Below are positions 47,501 to 61,300 of a DNA stretch of 64,000 nt, in pieces. A program made the position numbers and the translations under genes. How positions within the stretch are numbered: the stretch's first letter is position 1; each line of letters starts with the position of its first letter. Source of the DNA: Serinus canaria (lineage: Eukaryota > Chordata > Aves > Passeriformes > Fringillidae); NCBI RefSeq assembly GCF_022539315.1, contig NC_066315.1, positions 123,407,874-123,471,873 of the forward strand, given 5' to 3'. The notes beneath the pieces were generated by a model, which worked only from the letters and a program-made list of their open reading frames with translations, did not search any database and had not been told where the DNA came from.

Positions 47501-50500
47501 ATCTCAGTTTTCTGAGAATATGGTTTGACTGATGGCTGTCAGCTGTCCAGGAAAAAAAAGAGTGTTTATTTCTTCAGGTGTGAAAATCAAGTGTAGGAAG
47601 ACAGTTTTGCTCTGCCATTGGTCACTTGGGCTATATTAACTGAGACTCAAAGATCTGAAAAGCAAATTAATCATTGAATAGGCACTCTTTTTTTTTTTTA
47701 GGTTAAGACTTAAAAATCTAGTATTGCATAAACCACCTTATCTACTTCTATATAATATTATGTCCTATGAATTCTGTTGCTTTATAAAGCAGTCCATTCA
47801 AAGTAACTCTTATTAAGGTCAAATGCTGACAATAAGTGCCCTGTAAATATTTCTCAGGGTCCTAAGAGAGACCTGGGTCTCTGCCCAGCAGCCCCATTTC
47901 AGCTCAGACTGGGGTGTCAGTCTGTGCCTGAGCTGGTTATCAGAGGATAAGTCTCCAGCTCAGGTATCTTCAGATTCTACACATAAAAATTCATGCTTAA
48001 AACTAATTTCTATGAAGGAACTGCCATATTTCTTTTTATCCTACATAAAATGGTTTAACAAAAATAAAAGCAGTAATGCAGACCAGTTCCACTCAGACCT
48101 TTGCTGGTTATTCTTTCCCTGCCTGAGTATGTGCTGGCACCATAAATGGATTAGAAACCTTTGCACTGTGTTGATTATTTGTGATTGTAGGGGAAAAAAA
48201 AGCCAATGTGAGAGTGGGTAGGAACAACTTAACATATATTAATTATTCTTTGATGCCTAATTTCAGTCCCATTGTTCAGCCCTGAGAGGATTTAGCACTA
48301 TTTTCTTGGGTTTTGGAGAAAATCCAGCATCTGTGTAAACACATTTTTGTCCCATGGTTCTTCCAGCTTTGGCTTTTCAGCCCTTGCACATCAAATTAAG
48401 TTTTTGTTGACACTTCCCAGAATGGTTTTACTTCATACTGTTATTTCAGAGGAAAAGGAAACACTATGGGAGACCCTGCTCCCAAGAGTGAATTTGGTTT
48501 CCTTTCCAGCAAAAATGTTTTCAAAATCAATTCCCTCTCCCAGGTGGTCCTAATTATAGTCTGAAGATATTTACATGTGAAGTTCATTAGAGTTTCAGAA
48601 GAAATGTAAAGTTTCTGCAACACATGCAACCTAGAACCAGTTTTGTAATGTCCTACAAAAATCTGCTGAATCTCAATCAGTATTGTTGACACTTTAAAAT
48701 AGATAACATGTTTGTCATTAATCACAAATGTGCACTCTGAAATTAAATACCAGAAGACAAATATCCCAGTCTGAGCACCATGCATACCACTTATCTAGGA
48801 CTGGACTTTTTGTTGCCCCAGGCAGAGCATCTGCTTCCTTTGGGAATTTCTGCTTGGAATCACCGAGTCTGCCTTCAGAAAAGGTGTTACCTTAGGGTGA
48901 GCTCATTGTGCAGTGCAAGTGTCCAACAGAAAATGGAGTGCAGTTTTAAAGCTGGGAAGGCAGTGAGTTCCTGCTGCATACTCCAGGGGCGTTCGTGTTC
49001 TGTGGCTTGAATGGCTGTGGCGTGGTCTTCTGGGGCCTGTGACAAAGTCCTGCATGGTGATCAGCAAATTCAAAAGCATACAGAGAAGGACAGCCTGCAT
49101 GGCTTGACCTCCAGGGAAACATTTAACTGAGATCAGAGAGTCCATGACAGGGAGTTTCTGGAAACTCCTAGAGTACCAAGGCTCCTTTGGTACGTGCTAA
49201 GTTGAGCTGAAGGCAACTTGGACTGACTCTTCACTCTAAAAGTTATGGCCAGGCCTTGTTATGGCAATTTAATTCTTTAAGTGGCAGTAGAGTATACCAG
49301 GAAGAATTATTTCTATTTTTTTGTGTAGGGTAATTAGGCAAAATATTAATACTATCTCTTAAACTGTGTAAGGCAGTGTCTGATACTGGGATTTGCTCTG
49401 AGTGCTTTCTTTTGTCTCATCTCGTTCTCCTAAACCACCTTGCTTTGTCCAGACTTAAATAAATAAAGTTCAGAAAATGAGACATCTCTATTCTTTGATG
49501 TTTATATTTTTCTGTTGGTGAGATGCAGAATGAAAATGCAAGGTGCATTTCTCTGCTGGGGCTATTGTTTGGACAGCTGTATTCTTTTTGCCCACTGCAT
49601 GGAATATGGTCCTGCTGTAAAGGGCTCCCTTAACTGTTGGCTGCTCTTCTGAAGCTGTGCAGAGCAAAGGAAGCCAATTGAATAGAACAGACATCACAGA
49701 CGCCTCTGTGCCTCAACAACCTCATTTCTCCTTCCCCTGTTGTTAGCACAACACAGCCCATGCTCACCTGAGCCTAAGCATTATCCTTCTGTATGCTCAC
49801 TTTCTTCATAAAGATTATTTTTTTTTCCTATTTTAGAAAAAGATTACCAGGTCACTCAGACTCTGCTTCTGAACATCCAGCTGTTGTGGTAAAGTGGAAC
49901 AGGCTTTAAGAAAGATAAGAATTAATATGCACATCTTGTCCAGTCTCCACCTTTTTATTTTTTTTTTAAGCTTGTTTTCTTCTCTCTATTTTTCAGGACC
50001 AAGATAAGGACAAAAAATCAGTGCACAACTTTCCACTCCTACTACATGCAATGTTATCTGTAGCAGCCATCTTGAAAGCCTGATTTTATAGCAGTAAATG
50101 TCTAAGCAATATTAGCCAGAGATTTAATTGTTTCCACATGCTCTTTGCTCTTCTGCTTGTGCTGAAGGGGTTTCAAGCAGAATTTTCTGCAGTATTTAAT
50201 CAGCATAGTCGTGACCTAAGAAAGCAGACAGATATGTGTTTACCCAAAAAGCCAATCTCTGCTGAATTTATTTTTCCAAATAGTGACACTGCTACTAATT
50301 TCTGAATGTAATTTGTGATAATCAAATGAAGTAAACAACTTCATCTGAAAAGATCTGTTTCCTTTATTAATCTGTCAGCCAAAGCTCCACAGACCTGCAC
50401 AAATTTCAACATATCTGGATGGAACTGGAACTAGAGTTTCAAGCTGGAATGCAAAAATTTACAGCTTCATTTTTGATTTCTGCCTTTTTGCTATCTTAAT

Positions 50501-53090
50501 TTGCAGGGTTCTGAGATTTTCCCTCACGTTTAGATCTGCCCCCAGTTAGTCTGTCAAATATACCTTACTTTGGGAAGTTACTTGATTATATCCTTGCTCT
50601 GTGATCACTGTTTAAGACACAGTCATAGGTCTGCAGAGGAGAAAGGAGGAAGGGGGAAGTATGTTTGATTATATCAATCATACTTTGATATATGACCAAA
50701 ATAATAAATCTGTGAATAAATCTGTCTCCCATGAGATTTTTCTGTTACAGAAAACACAAATCTGAAAAATTACCTATTCTTGGAAAACAAAATGTACCAA
50801 ACCTTTAGGAATGTTTAAAATATCTTAGCTAAAGCTGTGAAAACTCGGGTTATCACCCATAGCTCTAATTCATGTAGATTGTGCCTTATTTGGATATGGC
50901 TAGTATCCCTCCTTGTGATTAAAAACACTGTCTGTGTGAGAGGTTGTCCAGACATCTACTGGAATTTCCCTTTCCCCAGCTGATAATCCTTTTGGTCAGC
51001 TGTGTCTTTATTCCATTGTAATTGACTATTTTCTTAGAGATAAAATCAAATTTTTTTCTCTATTCAGTGAGATTTCTCTGGTTGTGCTGTACTCAAGTCT
51101 TTAAATTTCAGGAGATGCTTTGCACTCCTGCATGATTTCTTACATAGATTTTACTAGAGAGTTAACTTCTGCTTAGAGGCTGAATCCTACTGCTTAGGAT
51201 TTCTGGGCTGGATTCCTGCTACAATCGAGAACTAAGTGCATTTGTTATAGAGGCACTGAGAGCATCTTGTGAAGCAACAGCCCTTGATAGCATTAATGCA
51301 GTGTGGTTGGAATAGGCTTTACTAACTGAAAACCAATACCACAAATCAAGTAGGAATAATTCATTTTAAGAAATATTACTGACTCTAAATTATAAAAATT
51401 TCCTTCTTGATCTTTGTAATACTTATGATGGGAACAGTGTTCACTGGGAACACAATTTGAGTGGCACATAAACTTTGATAAATTCATATATTCATTTATT
51501 TTGATGAACCTTTTGATTTACAGCAGAAAGGAGAGATCACTGCTGCTGGCATGGTTTTATTATGCTCTCACTCTCTTATTCTTGGAATAAAGAGTAGCGT
51601 GTCGAGAACAAAACATGTTGTATTCTCTTGGTGTTATTCTTATTTAATTACCTTATTATAGAGAAAATATTTCCCTTACTTACCTTCAATAGTATCAACA
51701 GATTTTAGTAGGAAGACTATGCAGCTGCATCAGAATATTCAGTTAACATTTCACTGTTAGCTTTGATCTACCTTTTTTCTTTAGTTTAATGCTTGTTGGG
51801 ACATCTTTTGAAGAAAACACCAATAAAACATGTTGTAGAATATCATGTCTGTACAGTTGCTTCATGTCACAGAAAAGAAGGCTGTAATTAATTTTTGACT
51901 ACTTTATACAATGGATCGTTACCCTTGCAAGTCTTGAAATTAACTTGACATAATAAAATGTCAGTAATTTAATGAGCAGAGCAACTTGCTTTGCATGGTA
52001 ATTTGCATGTGGATACATCAAGGAGAAAAAGGAAAACATTATGCTGCATTATTACTGTGAATCCAATGGATTTGGAAAAGCCAGATTTATTTAGTGTATA
52101 GGTCTCCTTACCAGCAAAATTATGCTATATGAGAGATCTTTTATGACTCCAATTGTTCTTTGAAGCATACACTTGGAGGTAATTTTATGTAATTTCAGAT
52201 GTTATTTAAGAACAATAGGTTGTATGAATAAAAGCATGATTTTATCACAATTACTCTTAATATTGGAGCCAAGAAGAACCAACTCAAGTTTTCTCCTGTG
52301 ATGTGCATTTCAGAGGTGCATTTTACAGGCACACCTCTTGTAGGGCAGAGCAGCATAACCCCTGTTTTTATAACTTTGCCTTTCTATTAATTAAAACTGT
52401 GTCTCTTGAGAATTCTGGTGGGCCTTAGAAGTGATTGGTTTTTCTAATGACCAGTGTCTGATTTGGCCAACCATTCAGGTCTCCTTCAGATGCAGACCCC
52501 AAAGTACTCACTGACCCCTGGAAGTAAAACAACATTTACTGTTCAAAGGTTTTATTTATGCAAAAGGAAAAAAATGTGAAGAACTGGTAAGCAAGCACAG
52601 CATATGTTCTGTCCCCTTTTTGTCCTTCAGTGAGGCTAGGTCGAGCATTTTTCACAGTGAAAGGACTCTTCAAAAGGCAAGTTTGAACATTTTACTGATT
52701 TTGCTTATCTTTATATTAGGAGATTTAAAAGGCTTTTGCTTATTTCTGTTCTGTAACAAGATGGATTTAGTGAAATTAATTCAACTTTCATTTTTTATAG
52801 GTCTTCAGTAGTTAATATTCCCATGTTGTAAAAGAAGAATTCCCAAAGGATTCTTTATGAGTATTCAATGTTCTACTGCTGTATACTAGGTTTAGTCTAA
52901 ATATTGAAAGAAGTTTAAAGCTGAAAGGACTCCGATGCTAAGCTCAAGTATAACTGTGCAAATGAAGTTTTATTCTACTGAAACCCAAACACATAATTTT
53001 ATATTTTTTTATGGAATGACGTGGAAGTCAACAGTCTCATAGTTTATGGTAGGCTGTTCAATAGTTTGATCTTTTTCGTTTGCTTTCTTT
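44590..53090. other. Intergenic stretch downstream of FABP5, no gene recognised
   Basis: AT-rich sequence with short simple repeats (GTTT and GGTGGGT type units near 47118-47155, poly(T) near 47690). I looked for the conserved FABP exon 1 and exon 2 patterns that a neighbouring FABP4/PMP2-type gene would show and did not recognise any. No RNA gene found. Confidence 0.55.
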
Positions 53091-53106
53091 CTTTCGCGGT
53101 CATTCG

Positions 53107-53276
53107 TGGTCTGGCGGGAGGCGGGAGGGAGGGGGGCGGGAGGGGCGGGCGGGTGTCGGGCGGGAGGGCGGGAGGGAGGGAGGGAGGGAGGGAGGGAGGG
53201 AGGGAGGGAGGGAGGAGGGAGGGAGGGCGGGAGGAGGAGGACGGAGGGCGGGAGGAGGGAGGCAGGAAGGAGGGAG
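53107..53276. repeat. GGGA-type G-rich satellite, quadruplex-prone
   Basis: Tandem GGGA units with GGGC variants form one continuous G-rich strand with many GGG runs separated by single bases, the classic pattern for G-quadruplex formation. It passes into the GGAA block to its right. Confidence 0.95.
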
Positions 53277-53945
53277 AGGCTACGGAGGAAGAAGGACAGG
53301 ACGGACAGGAAGGGAAGGAAGGAAGGAAGGAAGGGAAGGAGGAAGGAAGGGAAGGAAGGAAGGAAGGAAGGAAGGAAGCGGACAGGCAGGAAGGAGGAAG
53401 GGAAGGCAGGACGGAGCGGACGGAAGGAAGGAAGGAAGGAAGGAAGGAAGGAAGGAAGGCAGGAAAGGACAGGAAGGAAGGAAGGCAGGACGGGCCGGAA
53501 GGAAGGCAGGAAGGAACGGAAGGAAGGAAGGGAAGAGAGGAAGGAAGAAGGAAGGAAGGAAGGAAGGAAGGAAGGAAGGACAGGAAGGAGGAAGGAAGGA
53601 GGAAGGAAGGAAGGCAGGGAAGGAAGGCAGGAAGGACGGAAGGAAGGACGGAACGGAAGGAAGGAAGGAAGGAAGGCAGGAAGGAAGGAAGGAAAGGAAG
53701 GAAGGAAGGAAGAAGGAAGGAAGAGGAAGGAAGGACGGAAGAGGCAAGGAAGGACGGCAGGAAGGAAGGAAGGAAGGCAGGAGAACTGGCAGGACGGCAG
53801 GACGGCCGGACAGGAAGGAAGGAAGGAAGGAAGGAGGAAGGAAGGAAGCAGGAATGGAAGGCACGGAAGGAAGGAAGGAAGGAAGGGGAAGGGAAGGAAG
53901 GAAGGAAGAGAAGAGGAAGGAAGGAAGGGAGAGGAAGGAAAGAAG
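53277..53945. repeat. GGAA tetranucleotide satellite with interspersed C
   Basis: Long runs of GGAA units broken by short variants such as ggcagg, ggacgg and gaggaa. The plus strand is almost pure purine, so the tract could form triplex (H-) DNA, and GGAA is the core of ETS-factor sites. It has few stop codons in any frame, which explains the 250-365-codon open frames here; they translate to GRKE or FLPS repeats and are not genes. Confidence 0.96.
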
Positions 53946-54041
53946 CAAGACCGAGACAAAAAGAATCACGAATAGACAAGCCACAAGCAAGACGACAGAC
54001 AGCACACTAGAAAAGAAAAGCCGCCCCATGACACTACACCT

Positions 54042-54147
54042 AACCCCTACCATACCCTACCTACCCTACCCTACCCTACCCTACCCGACCCTACCTACAC
54101 ACCCTACCATACCCTACCTCACCCTACCTACCCTACCCTACCCTACC
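54042..54147. repeat. CCCTA/CCTACC pentanucleotide-type array
   Basis: Roughly 20 units built from CCCTA with CCTACC, CCATA and CACAC variants. G is almost absent from the plus strand. It resembles but is not the telomere unit CCCTAA. A T-poor transition of about 95 bases separates it from the GGAA block. Confidence 0.93.
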
Positions 54148-55242
54148 TTTTTTCCTTTTCTTTTACAAGACATTTGAGGTTGCAAGGAGGAGCACTGTTC
54201 TGCATTACTATTCCACTTATACCTCAAAATAAGTGTATTATAGAAAAAATAATAAAAAACAGAAGGAAGGATCTTTCACAAATCATTTAAACCTGAATCA
54301 ATGATGTCTGTGTTGTCCCTGAGAAGTAACAGTCGAGAAGTAACACTTTGAGAAGTAACGCTTCACAAATGGAGATCCCACATTCTTCCATAGTAATATT
54401 CAAATATTACTAAGGAAAAAGATAGGTCCCCCTTGTTGCAAAGTTCAACCCTGTCCTCTATTTCATAAGTGAATGTGGGTGCCAACCTACTGATTAAGGT
54501 ATTTTTCTTCTAATCATTCTTCGCAAATCCTTTCTTGGCAACTCCCCCCCAGGATTTTTCGCTCCATGGTTTTGCTTCTGCCTTTCTCACAGGCTCTGCC
54601 TGAGCACGCAGGACAGCTCTGTCTGGTGCTCTGCTATTTGTGTTGTTGACAATGAGTAGGGACTGATAAGGTCCTACTATCAAACTGATTGTTTCTCCAG
54701 GTTCTGTTTACTTTGGGTTTACGTAACCCAGAGTCCATTCAGACTTGGGAGGTGCCACAGCAGCAGGCTGAGGCTGCCCCTGTCGCTGGTGGTGCTGTGC
54801 TCTGCACAGTGGCTCTGCTTCTCTGCTCACCCAGGGGCTCCTCATTTCTTGGCTCCACTGCAAGCCTCAGGATTCACGTGGGAAAATGGGAGTGTGGTAC
54901 TGAGTGCAATGAATCAATCCAGTTTCCATTTTTAACTGCAGTCATGTTGTTTAGGATGGGATGAAGAAACAGATGGTCCTGTAGATAAGCTTCACTTTCA
55001 CCATCTGATGGATTTTTTTTTCACATGAGAAGAATTTGTTAGGAAAATACATTAATTTCTCTTAGTGTGATCTACAAAGGGACACCTAAAAAGTTCTCTT
55101 AGAAAAGCACCTACAACCAAGCAGTCCAAGCAAAATTATCATTTGCAAAGTGCAAGAACAGCCTGGGGACTCATGTAGTATCTTTTGTTTATGTACTTCT
55201 TCTAGACACCTAAATAGTGCAGTTACTGCATTTGAGTTTTAG
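54148..55242. other. Intergenic, no gene recognised
   Basis: Contains a three-copy 'gagaagtaac' repeat at 54321-54364 and a GC-richer patch at about 54700-54900. No supported gene. Confidence 0.55.
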
Positions 55243-55290
55243 TTTATTATTTATGTATTTATGTATTTATGTATTTATGTATTTATGTAT

Positions 55291-55337
<47 letters not shown>

Positions 55338-55339
55338 TT
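55243..55339. repeat. TTTA / TTTATG microsatellite
   Basis: An 8-base unit (tatttatg) repeats five times and then collapses into about 14 perfect TTTA units, so the two halves show different stages of the same repeat. Confidence 0.96.
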
Positions 55340-58300
55340 GAGTTTGTGTTTTCTTCCTTTATAGACAAACCTAGCAATAGCAGCTATTAGGAGCTATAGG
55401 AGCTATAACAACTGTGGCACACTGTGGAGTCAGACTCACCTCTCCAAACCTCAGCTGGGGGGCCAAGCCTTGGAGTTTTGTCCCTGCCACGGCAGCGACA
55501 AAGGGCAGACATGGCCTGGAAATGCCAGGTGGCAGTCTGAGGAGCAAACTGCCAAGCCCACTGGGAATACACTTTGTTGTCTTCCAGGGACATACATGGC
55601 ACACTCCAGCACTAGAAGCTATGACACAGTAGGAGGTACAGAGCCTACCCCCCATCCCACAGACCTCACAGGAGGTGAGTGAATCACACAAGGTGCTCCA
55701 ATGCAGGAGTCACACTAAGTACATACAAACTGTATTTGCCTGGAACTGCATGCTTGCAAGGTGTGTTTCAGTAGATCTGCTGTCTAGCTGTGCAAAACTT
55801 GTTCAGTTGTGAAGTCAATTTGTTTTGGTTTTGTTATCCCTATTAAAGATCTTTAGATGGGTGTTTTGTGTTAGCAGACAGCAGCACAGAAATAGGCACT
55901 GTCATTAATTAACTGTGAATACCTGTCTCTGAGGAGTTTTGAGTTATGTTGTCCAAAACAATGGACTCCATTGTTTTGATTTCTTTTAAAGACTTCTAAA
56001 ATCCACTGGGCGTTGTCGTCTTTACCATCAAAAGCAGTTTTCTTCTTGGAATCTCCAGCACACGAGCTTCTTGAGATTTTGTCCACTTGGATCAGCAGCT
56101 TGGGCAGCTCTTGAAGAGCTTTGCCCTGCAACAGCAAGCAGGTTATGCCTCTCTAGGTGCCAGCCCCAGTGAGCCAGCACAGTTTATGCTGTGCTGTCCC
56201 TGCATCTGGCCATGACACCCAGTTCACTTCTGTGCATCAGGTGGGCGTGTGCTCTTGATCCGGTCTTTTTGCAAAGTTCATAAATTCAAGGGGTTTTGTT
56301 AAGTTCTTGACACAGACTTCACAGTCCATCTAAGCTCTGAGTCCTTCTAAGTTCACGCCTTGGGAAACACCCACATTTTTCTATAGAATATACAGAGTAT
56401 CTTAGATGATGGAACATTGTTGAGCGTCACATTTAAAGGATGCTTTTCTAAAGAGACAGGAATGAACTGAGTACAACACTTTCCTTGGCTTTCTTTGGTA
56501 GCTTTGCTCTACCCTAGGTGTTCTTTTGATTCCAGGTTGATGCCATCACTCATAGCTCCTGTGCTCACCTCCTGTTTCATGAAAAGGAGTTGGGCCACCA
56601 CCTTACCCAAATATCTATAACCACCTAGTGCCACCCCACCTCAGAAATGTTTCATATAGCTGAACTTTTCCACTGTTTACATGATGGGCTGCAAAGGGTG
56701 GTTGCCTCAGACAGGTGTGCCTCATCCTCAGGACAGAATTTGTTCAGCTGTGTGTTTTCTTAGATTGCTGTAGCAGCTATCTTCCAGTAGGATATTGAAT
56801 CCCTTTCTCCTTTGCCTGACCCACCCCCTACTTCCTCTTCCTCTAGAATATTTGCATTTTTCTGTCGGTACCACTAGGTGTCACAAGTACTCACAGCTAA
56901 ACTATAAAATCCTTTAAAATATTAGTCCAGACATCTTGATATTTTCCTAATCAAGGGGTCCAAGAATTTTGATATAGACCTGACGTGTATGTGGGAGCTG
57001 CTGGATGTAATGAAAAAGTCAGATACTTCAAACTGGTGCTTACAGAGCAGATCCATGTTGTTTCATAGCAAACAATTTAGCATTCAAGGGAGCTATACCT
57101 GTTGTGGAAGGGCCTTAATTCAGCTAACCAGAGAAAACTAAAAAGTTGGACATGATCTGAAAGATCAGCAGACTGTGTGTAACACAAGGAAATATGCTGG
57201 TGAAACAGGGTGTATAAAAGTAGAATAAAGAAAGAGCTCTACCCTGAAAAAAGCTTATGGTTAAGAAACAGAACAATCCTTTGGTTATATTTAGATAATT
57301 TTCCAACTAAATCTGAGTTTTACATGCCAATAACAAGACATATCTTTCTTTTCTTCCCCCCCTGCTTCCAGCCTGTCTGTTTATAAACTAACCAATCATT
57401 CTTGCCTAGCAGTTTGAATTTTACACTAGATGAGAGGATATATCCTCAAGTTTCCCAGTGGGAACCACAGTACACCACAGGTTGACTCTGTGGGACCCCA
57501 AGATGCTGATCTGTTCTGAAGAGGGTATTTCAGTTGTTTCAAATATCACAAAGCCTTAGCCCTGTTAACCCACATTCCATTTGTTTGTTTGTTTGTTTAA
57601 ATCATATGTGTTTCCATCTCCAGGTGTACTTTTCTACCTAAAAACAAGCGTCCAGCACTCCCTCAGCACACAGCACATCCACCTACAGATGCACTGCCTG
57701 TTCTTTTGGTGCTTTTGGAGGCGTGGCTCAGTGCACCACGATACTGTGCACTGAACAAGCAGCACAGGAGAATATTTTCTATGTAAGTGGAGGGAAACCC
57801 AAATCTTTCCATCTAGGGCCCCAGTTCAGCTGAGTCCTGTGGAAGGCACAAGCCTTTGCAGCTTCCCAGTGACACCTACTTACACCAGTCAGGTCTGGAG
57901 CTGCAGCAAGGCACAGCAGTGGAAGGAGATGAGCACAGGTGATGAGAACTACTTGTCAAAAGGAGTATATATGAATATTAGTCTAATAACAATCCTGTTT
58001 CTGGTATTGTAATCCTCAAGATCACCCTATATCTTGCAGCAGGATTCTGAAGGTGCTGCAGTAGGGACTGGATTCCCTGTGTTTCTTACCTCTCCTGTAA
58101 GACACTTTCCATCAACTTCAAAAATTCTCTGTAAACTGCATGCCAATGGCCTGTATCCTGTTATCTGCCACATCACTAAAATAATTTATTCTAGCATTTT
58201 TAACTGGTTAGATAGCATAAAGGGAGATAGGTGGGAAACAGGCTTGACAAAGGATTGTAATGCTTCCATGGTTGTGTTCTGAGCAGATTCAGGATTATAT

Positions 58301-61300
58301 CTTTCCTCCTTTTTCCATGTTTTAAAAAATATATTTCTCAAAATTGGAACAATTTTATATACAGTAATTTAAAATATTACATGCAGTTAGGGGCTTGATC
58401 AAATGTGACATTACTACATGACATCCAAAATCTGGAGTGGTCTATTATACTGTTGTTTTAAGATGGCAAGATGGCACAATGGCTTTGGGCTATACCAGAT
58501 GGTGAATTTAGGCACTGAAAAGTACTCCTCAGCTCCTGGAGTAGAATGCATCACCCTGAAAGAAGCAAAGACCATTCACCCCTTTTCTAAAATAGTATTT
58601 CAAAGATAATGATTGACATCATCATGTAACTGTGAGTTATTTCTTACTAAAGCTGCATAATGCTTACTAGTGATGACATACAGTTCACTATCAGTCAAAT
58701 CAATCATTCATTCAAGACAGCTAATTTGGTTCTAAATGCACTATTTAGGATGAATCCTGAATATTATGAACTGTAATTAAGTAGCCACCTGCTGCACCTT
58801 TATGACATTGTGTTTGGCATATTGCTGCAATAATCTAAATTGTGCTTAAAGGTAGAGTTCAGTTCCAGATAATATTTTGTTAATAACCTACCATGTAAAC
58901 AAATACAATCAATTATGGCAAGAGTTAATTGCAGTGTTGAATCATTTTCTTACAACACTTAAATAAGTTATCAGATTGATTCAGAAAGATTTTGAACATT
59001 ACTTGTATTTAAATGAAGGTGTGTCCTGAACTGTAATAGGTGCAATGACCAAGATAAGATTAGGGAGGTAGCTTTGTAACAAGGAAAGACTTTTGTTGCC
59101 CAGTGCTCTGTGAAGAACAGGCATTTTCCAGGCAGAAATCTATGTCTGTCTCCATATAGGGGGCCTGGCCTTTTTAGGGTGATGCCAACCAGAAACAATA
59201 ATTGAAAAAAAGAAGAATGTTACATTTTGCTACCACTGGGGTGTGCCACTTAAAAGGATTATGATTTCTGCCCAGTAATTCATTCTCCTGTGGCTTCAGC
59301 CTGGACCGGCACCCTTTCCGTTCACACGGAGCTTCTTGCACGTGAAAATCAAACTGCTTGGCAAAATGCTGAAATCAGTCATCACTCTCTTCCTCTAAGA
59401 GAGAGGAAACAAAGAATGAAGAGCTGCCATTTCTTGGCCATTGCCACACAAACACAGCAGTCAAAGACCAGAGGAGCACCTGTGTGCCTGCTGGCAAGGT
59501 TCATTGCTCCTGAAGCCTTCCGTTTGGGTGGTCCTCTGCTTTTAGCTAAGTCTCTTTGCCTTATCAGCAGGAAATCTCCAACATTTGCAGACAAGTTCAT
59601 CCTACCTCCCTTGCACACCTATTTTTTAAGAGGATATTCCCTTAAGAACATCTCCTTCCTTCACTGGTGAGTGAAGACAAGACCTATCTGAGACACGGAA
59701 GTTTTAGAGGATGAATTTTAAAAGTGAGTTGAATCCCACAACTAGAGCACTCCATAACCTACTGATGCATGTTTAGACTGGAGGAGACAAGGCTTACAAT
59801 ATTTTTGAGGAGAGTGCCTAGAAAAGGGAGTCAATCTCAATACTAACTTGCATGGTGGGATAATGAAATGCAATTATCATAATCTGAAATAGGGCAGTGT
59901 CTGACTGGATAAAAAGAAAAGTTTCCCTTCTGAGAACAGCCATGCAGTGTAAGAAATTTCTCAGAGAACTCTAAGATCTCCGAGCCTGGAGATTTTGATC
60001 CATTGAGAGGGATCAAGGCCCTCAGCTGCCTGGTCTGGAGACAGAGCTGCCCCTATTCTGAGTAGGGGTTGAATGGTGACTTCCCAGAGTCTCTTCAGGC
60101 CTAAGTGAGTAGGGAGGCTGTGTTGTCTTTCATGCTGAAACATCACACAAGAGATGTTATGCCCATATATCAGAGGCAGACTGTGAAGGTAATGCAGGAT
60201 CTAAACAAGATATAACACAGTGGGTTGTATCAGATGTTGGTAAGACACCTGGGTCACATTTAGGTTTAGCCGGCCCCTCCAGAACAGAATTTTTGGAAGC
60301 ATGTCTGTTCTCATGAAAACTTGACATGGCACAGGTGGCTCTTGCCTTGGTGTGTGGGGAAAATATAAGAAGTAAAATCTGTTTTGGAATATGAGTGAGA
60401 ATGAAATACAAAAAGAAAATACTCAGAAAAAAAAGATAGTATGCACAGGTACATGGAAACATAACTAAAAGAGACTCAAAGAATGGCTGACTGATGAGTA
60501 AATAAATTAAGTAAATTGACTACATTTCATTAACTTTAAAATGAAACATTTCCTCTGAAGACAGTTGTTAAGTGAGGGTTTTTTTCAAGACTTGATTTGA
60601 AAATGTATAACTCAATATTTGCAATCAAGAATGAAAGTTAAATTATGCTCTAGTTAAAAAACTAAAGGATGTTTTAGTAACAGAGGCCAGTCAGGGAAAT
60701 GTCACCCAGGCAAATGCTTGAGCCTGCTGGAAAAAGGTGATATACACTGGTATAAAGAGAATATAAATGATAGGTCACTCAAATTCTGTGCAATTTGAGA
60801 AATATTTAGTCTGTGCCCTAAATTCTGCAGAGTTACAATCTGGAGCACTTTTGGCCTTTGCCTTGGGGAATGATACAATGCAAAGTTTGTGCACAGATTT
60901 CCCACTGGCTTTTAGAGCAGACTCACACAATGAAAAAGAGCCAAGTCAAGGTCAGATTTTGATTTCTCAATGCATTGCTAGCATATTTCCTATTGCAAGT
61001 AAATTGCACAAAAATGGCTATAAATAGAACAACTCAGCATACAGACAAATGAGCAAGTGCTTTTAACTGTTGAGGCTCATGTAATTATGTCCTTCTGCAG
61101 AGCAATAAATGAGAAGAATGCTATAAAGTGATTAGTGAGCAAGACTAGAAGACACTGACACTAATCTTCTGTATTGCTTTCAGCAAATGGAATTACTTAC
61201 ACATAGACATTCAAAGCCATGTGCTTAAGTGTCTTTTAACATGTGCTTTTATCCTCTGAGAGGCATAATAATAATACTTCTCTACCTCAGAGGCATTTAC

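Noticed and set aside
54042..54147. Interstitial telomere repeat
   Set aside because: The unit is CCCTA/CCTACC, not CCCTAA; the second A of the telomere unit is missing throughout most of the array.
53009..54177. Several open frames of 250-365 codons on both strands
   Set aside because: They are translations of GGGA/GGAA satellite (GRKE or FLPS repeats). The repeats rarely create stops in any frame, so openness carries no coding signal.
59290..59670. 126-codon plus-strand frame
   Set aside because: No ATG at its start, no domain, no splice sites or promoter nearby.
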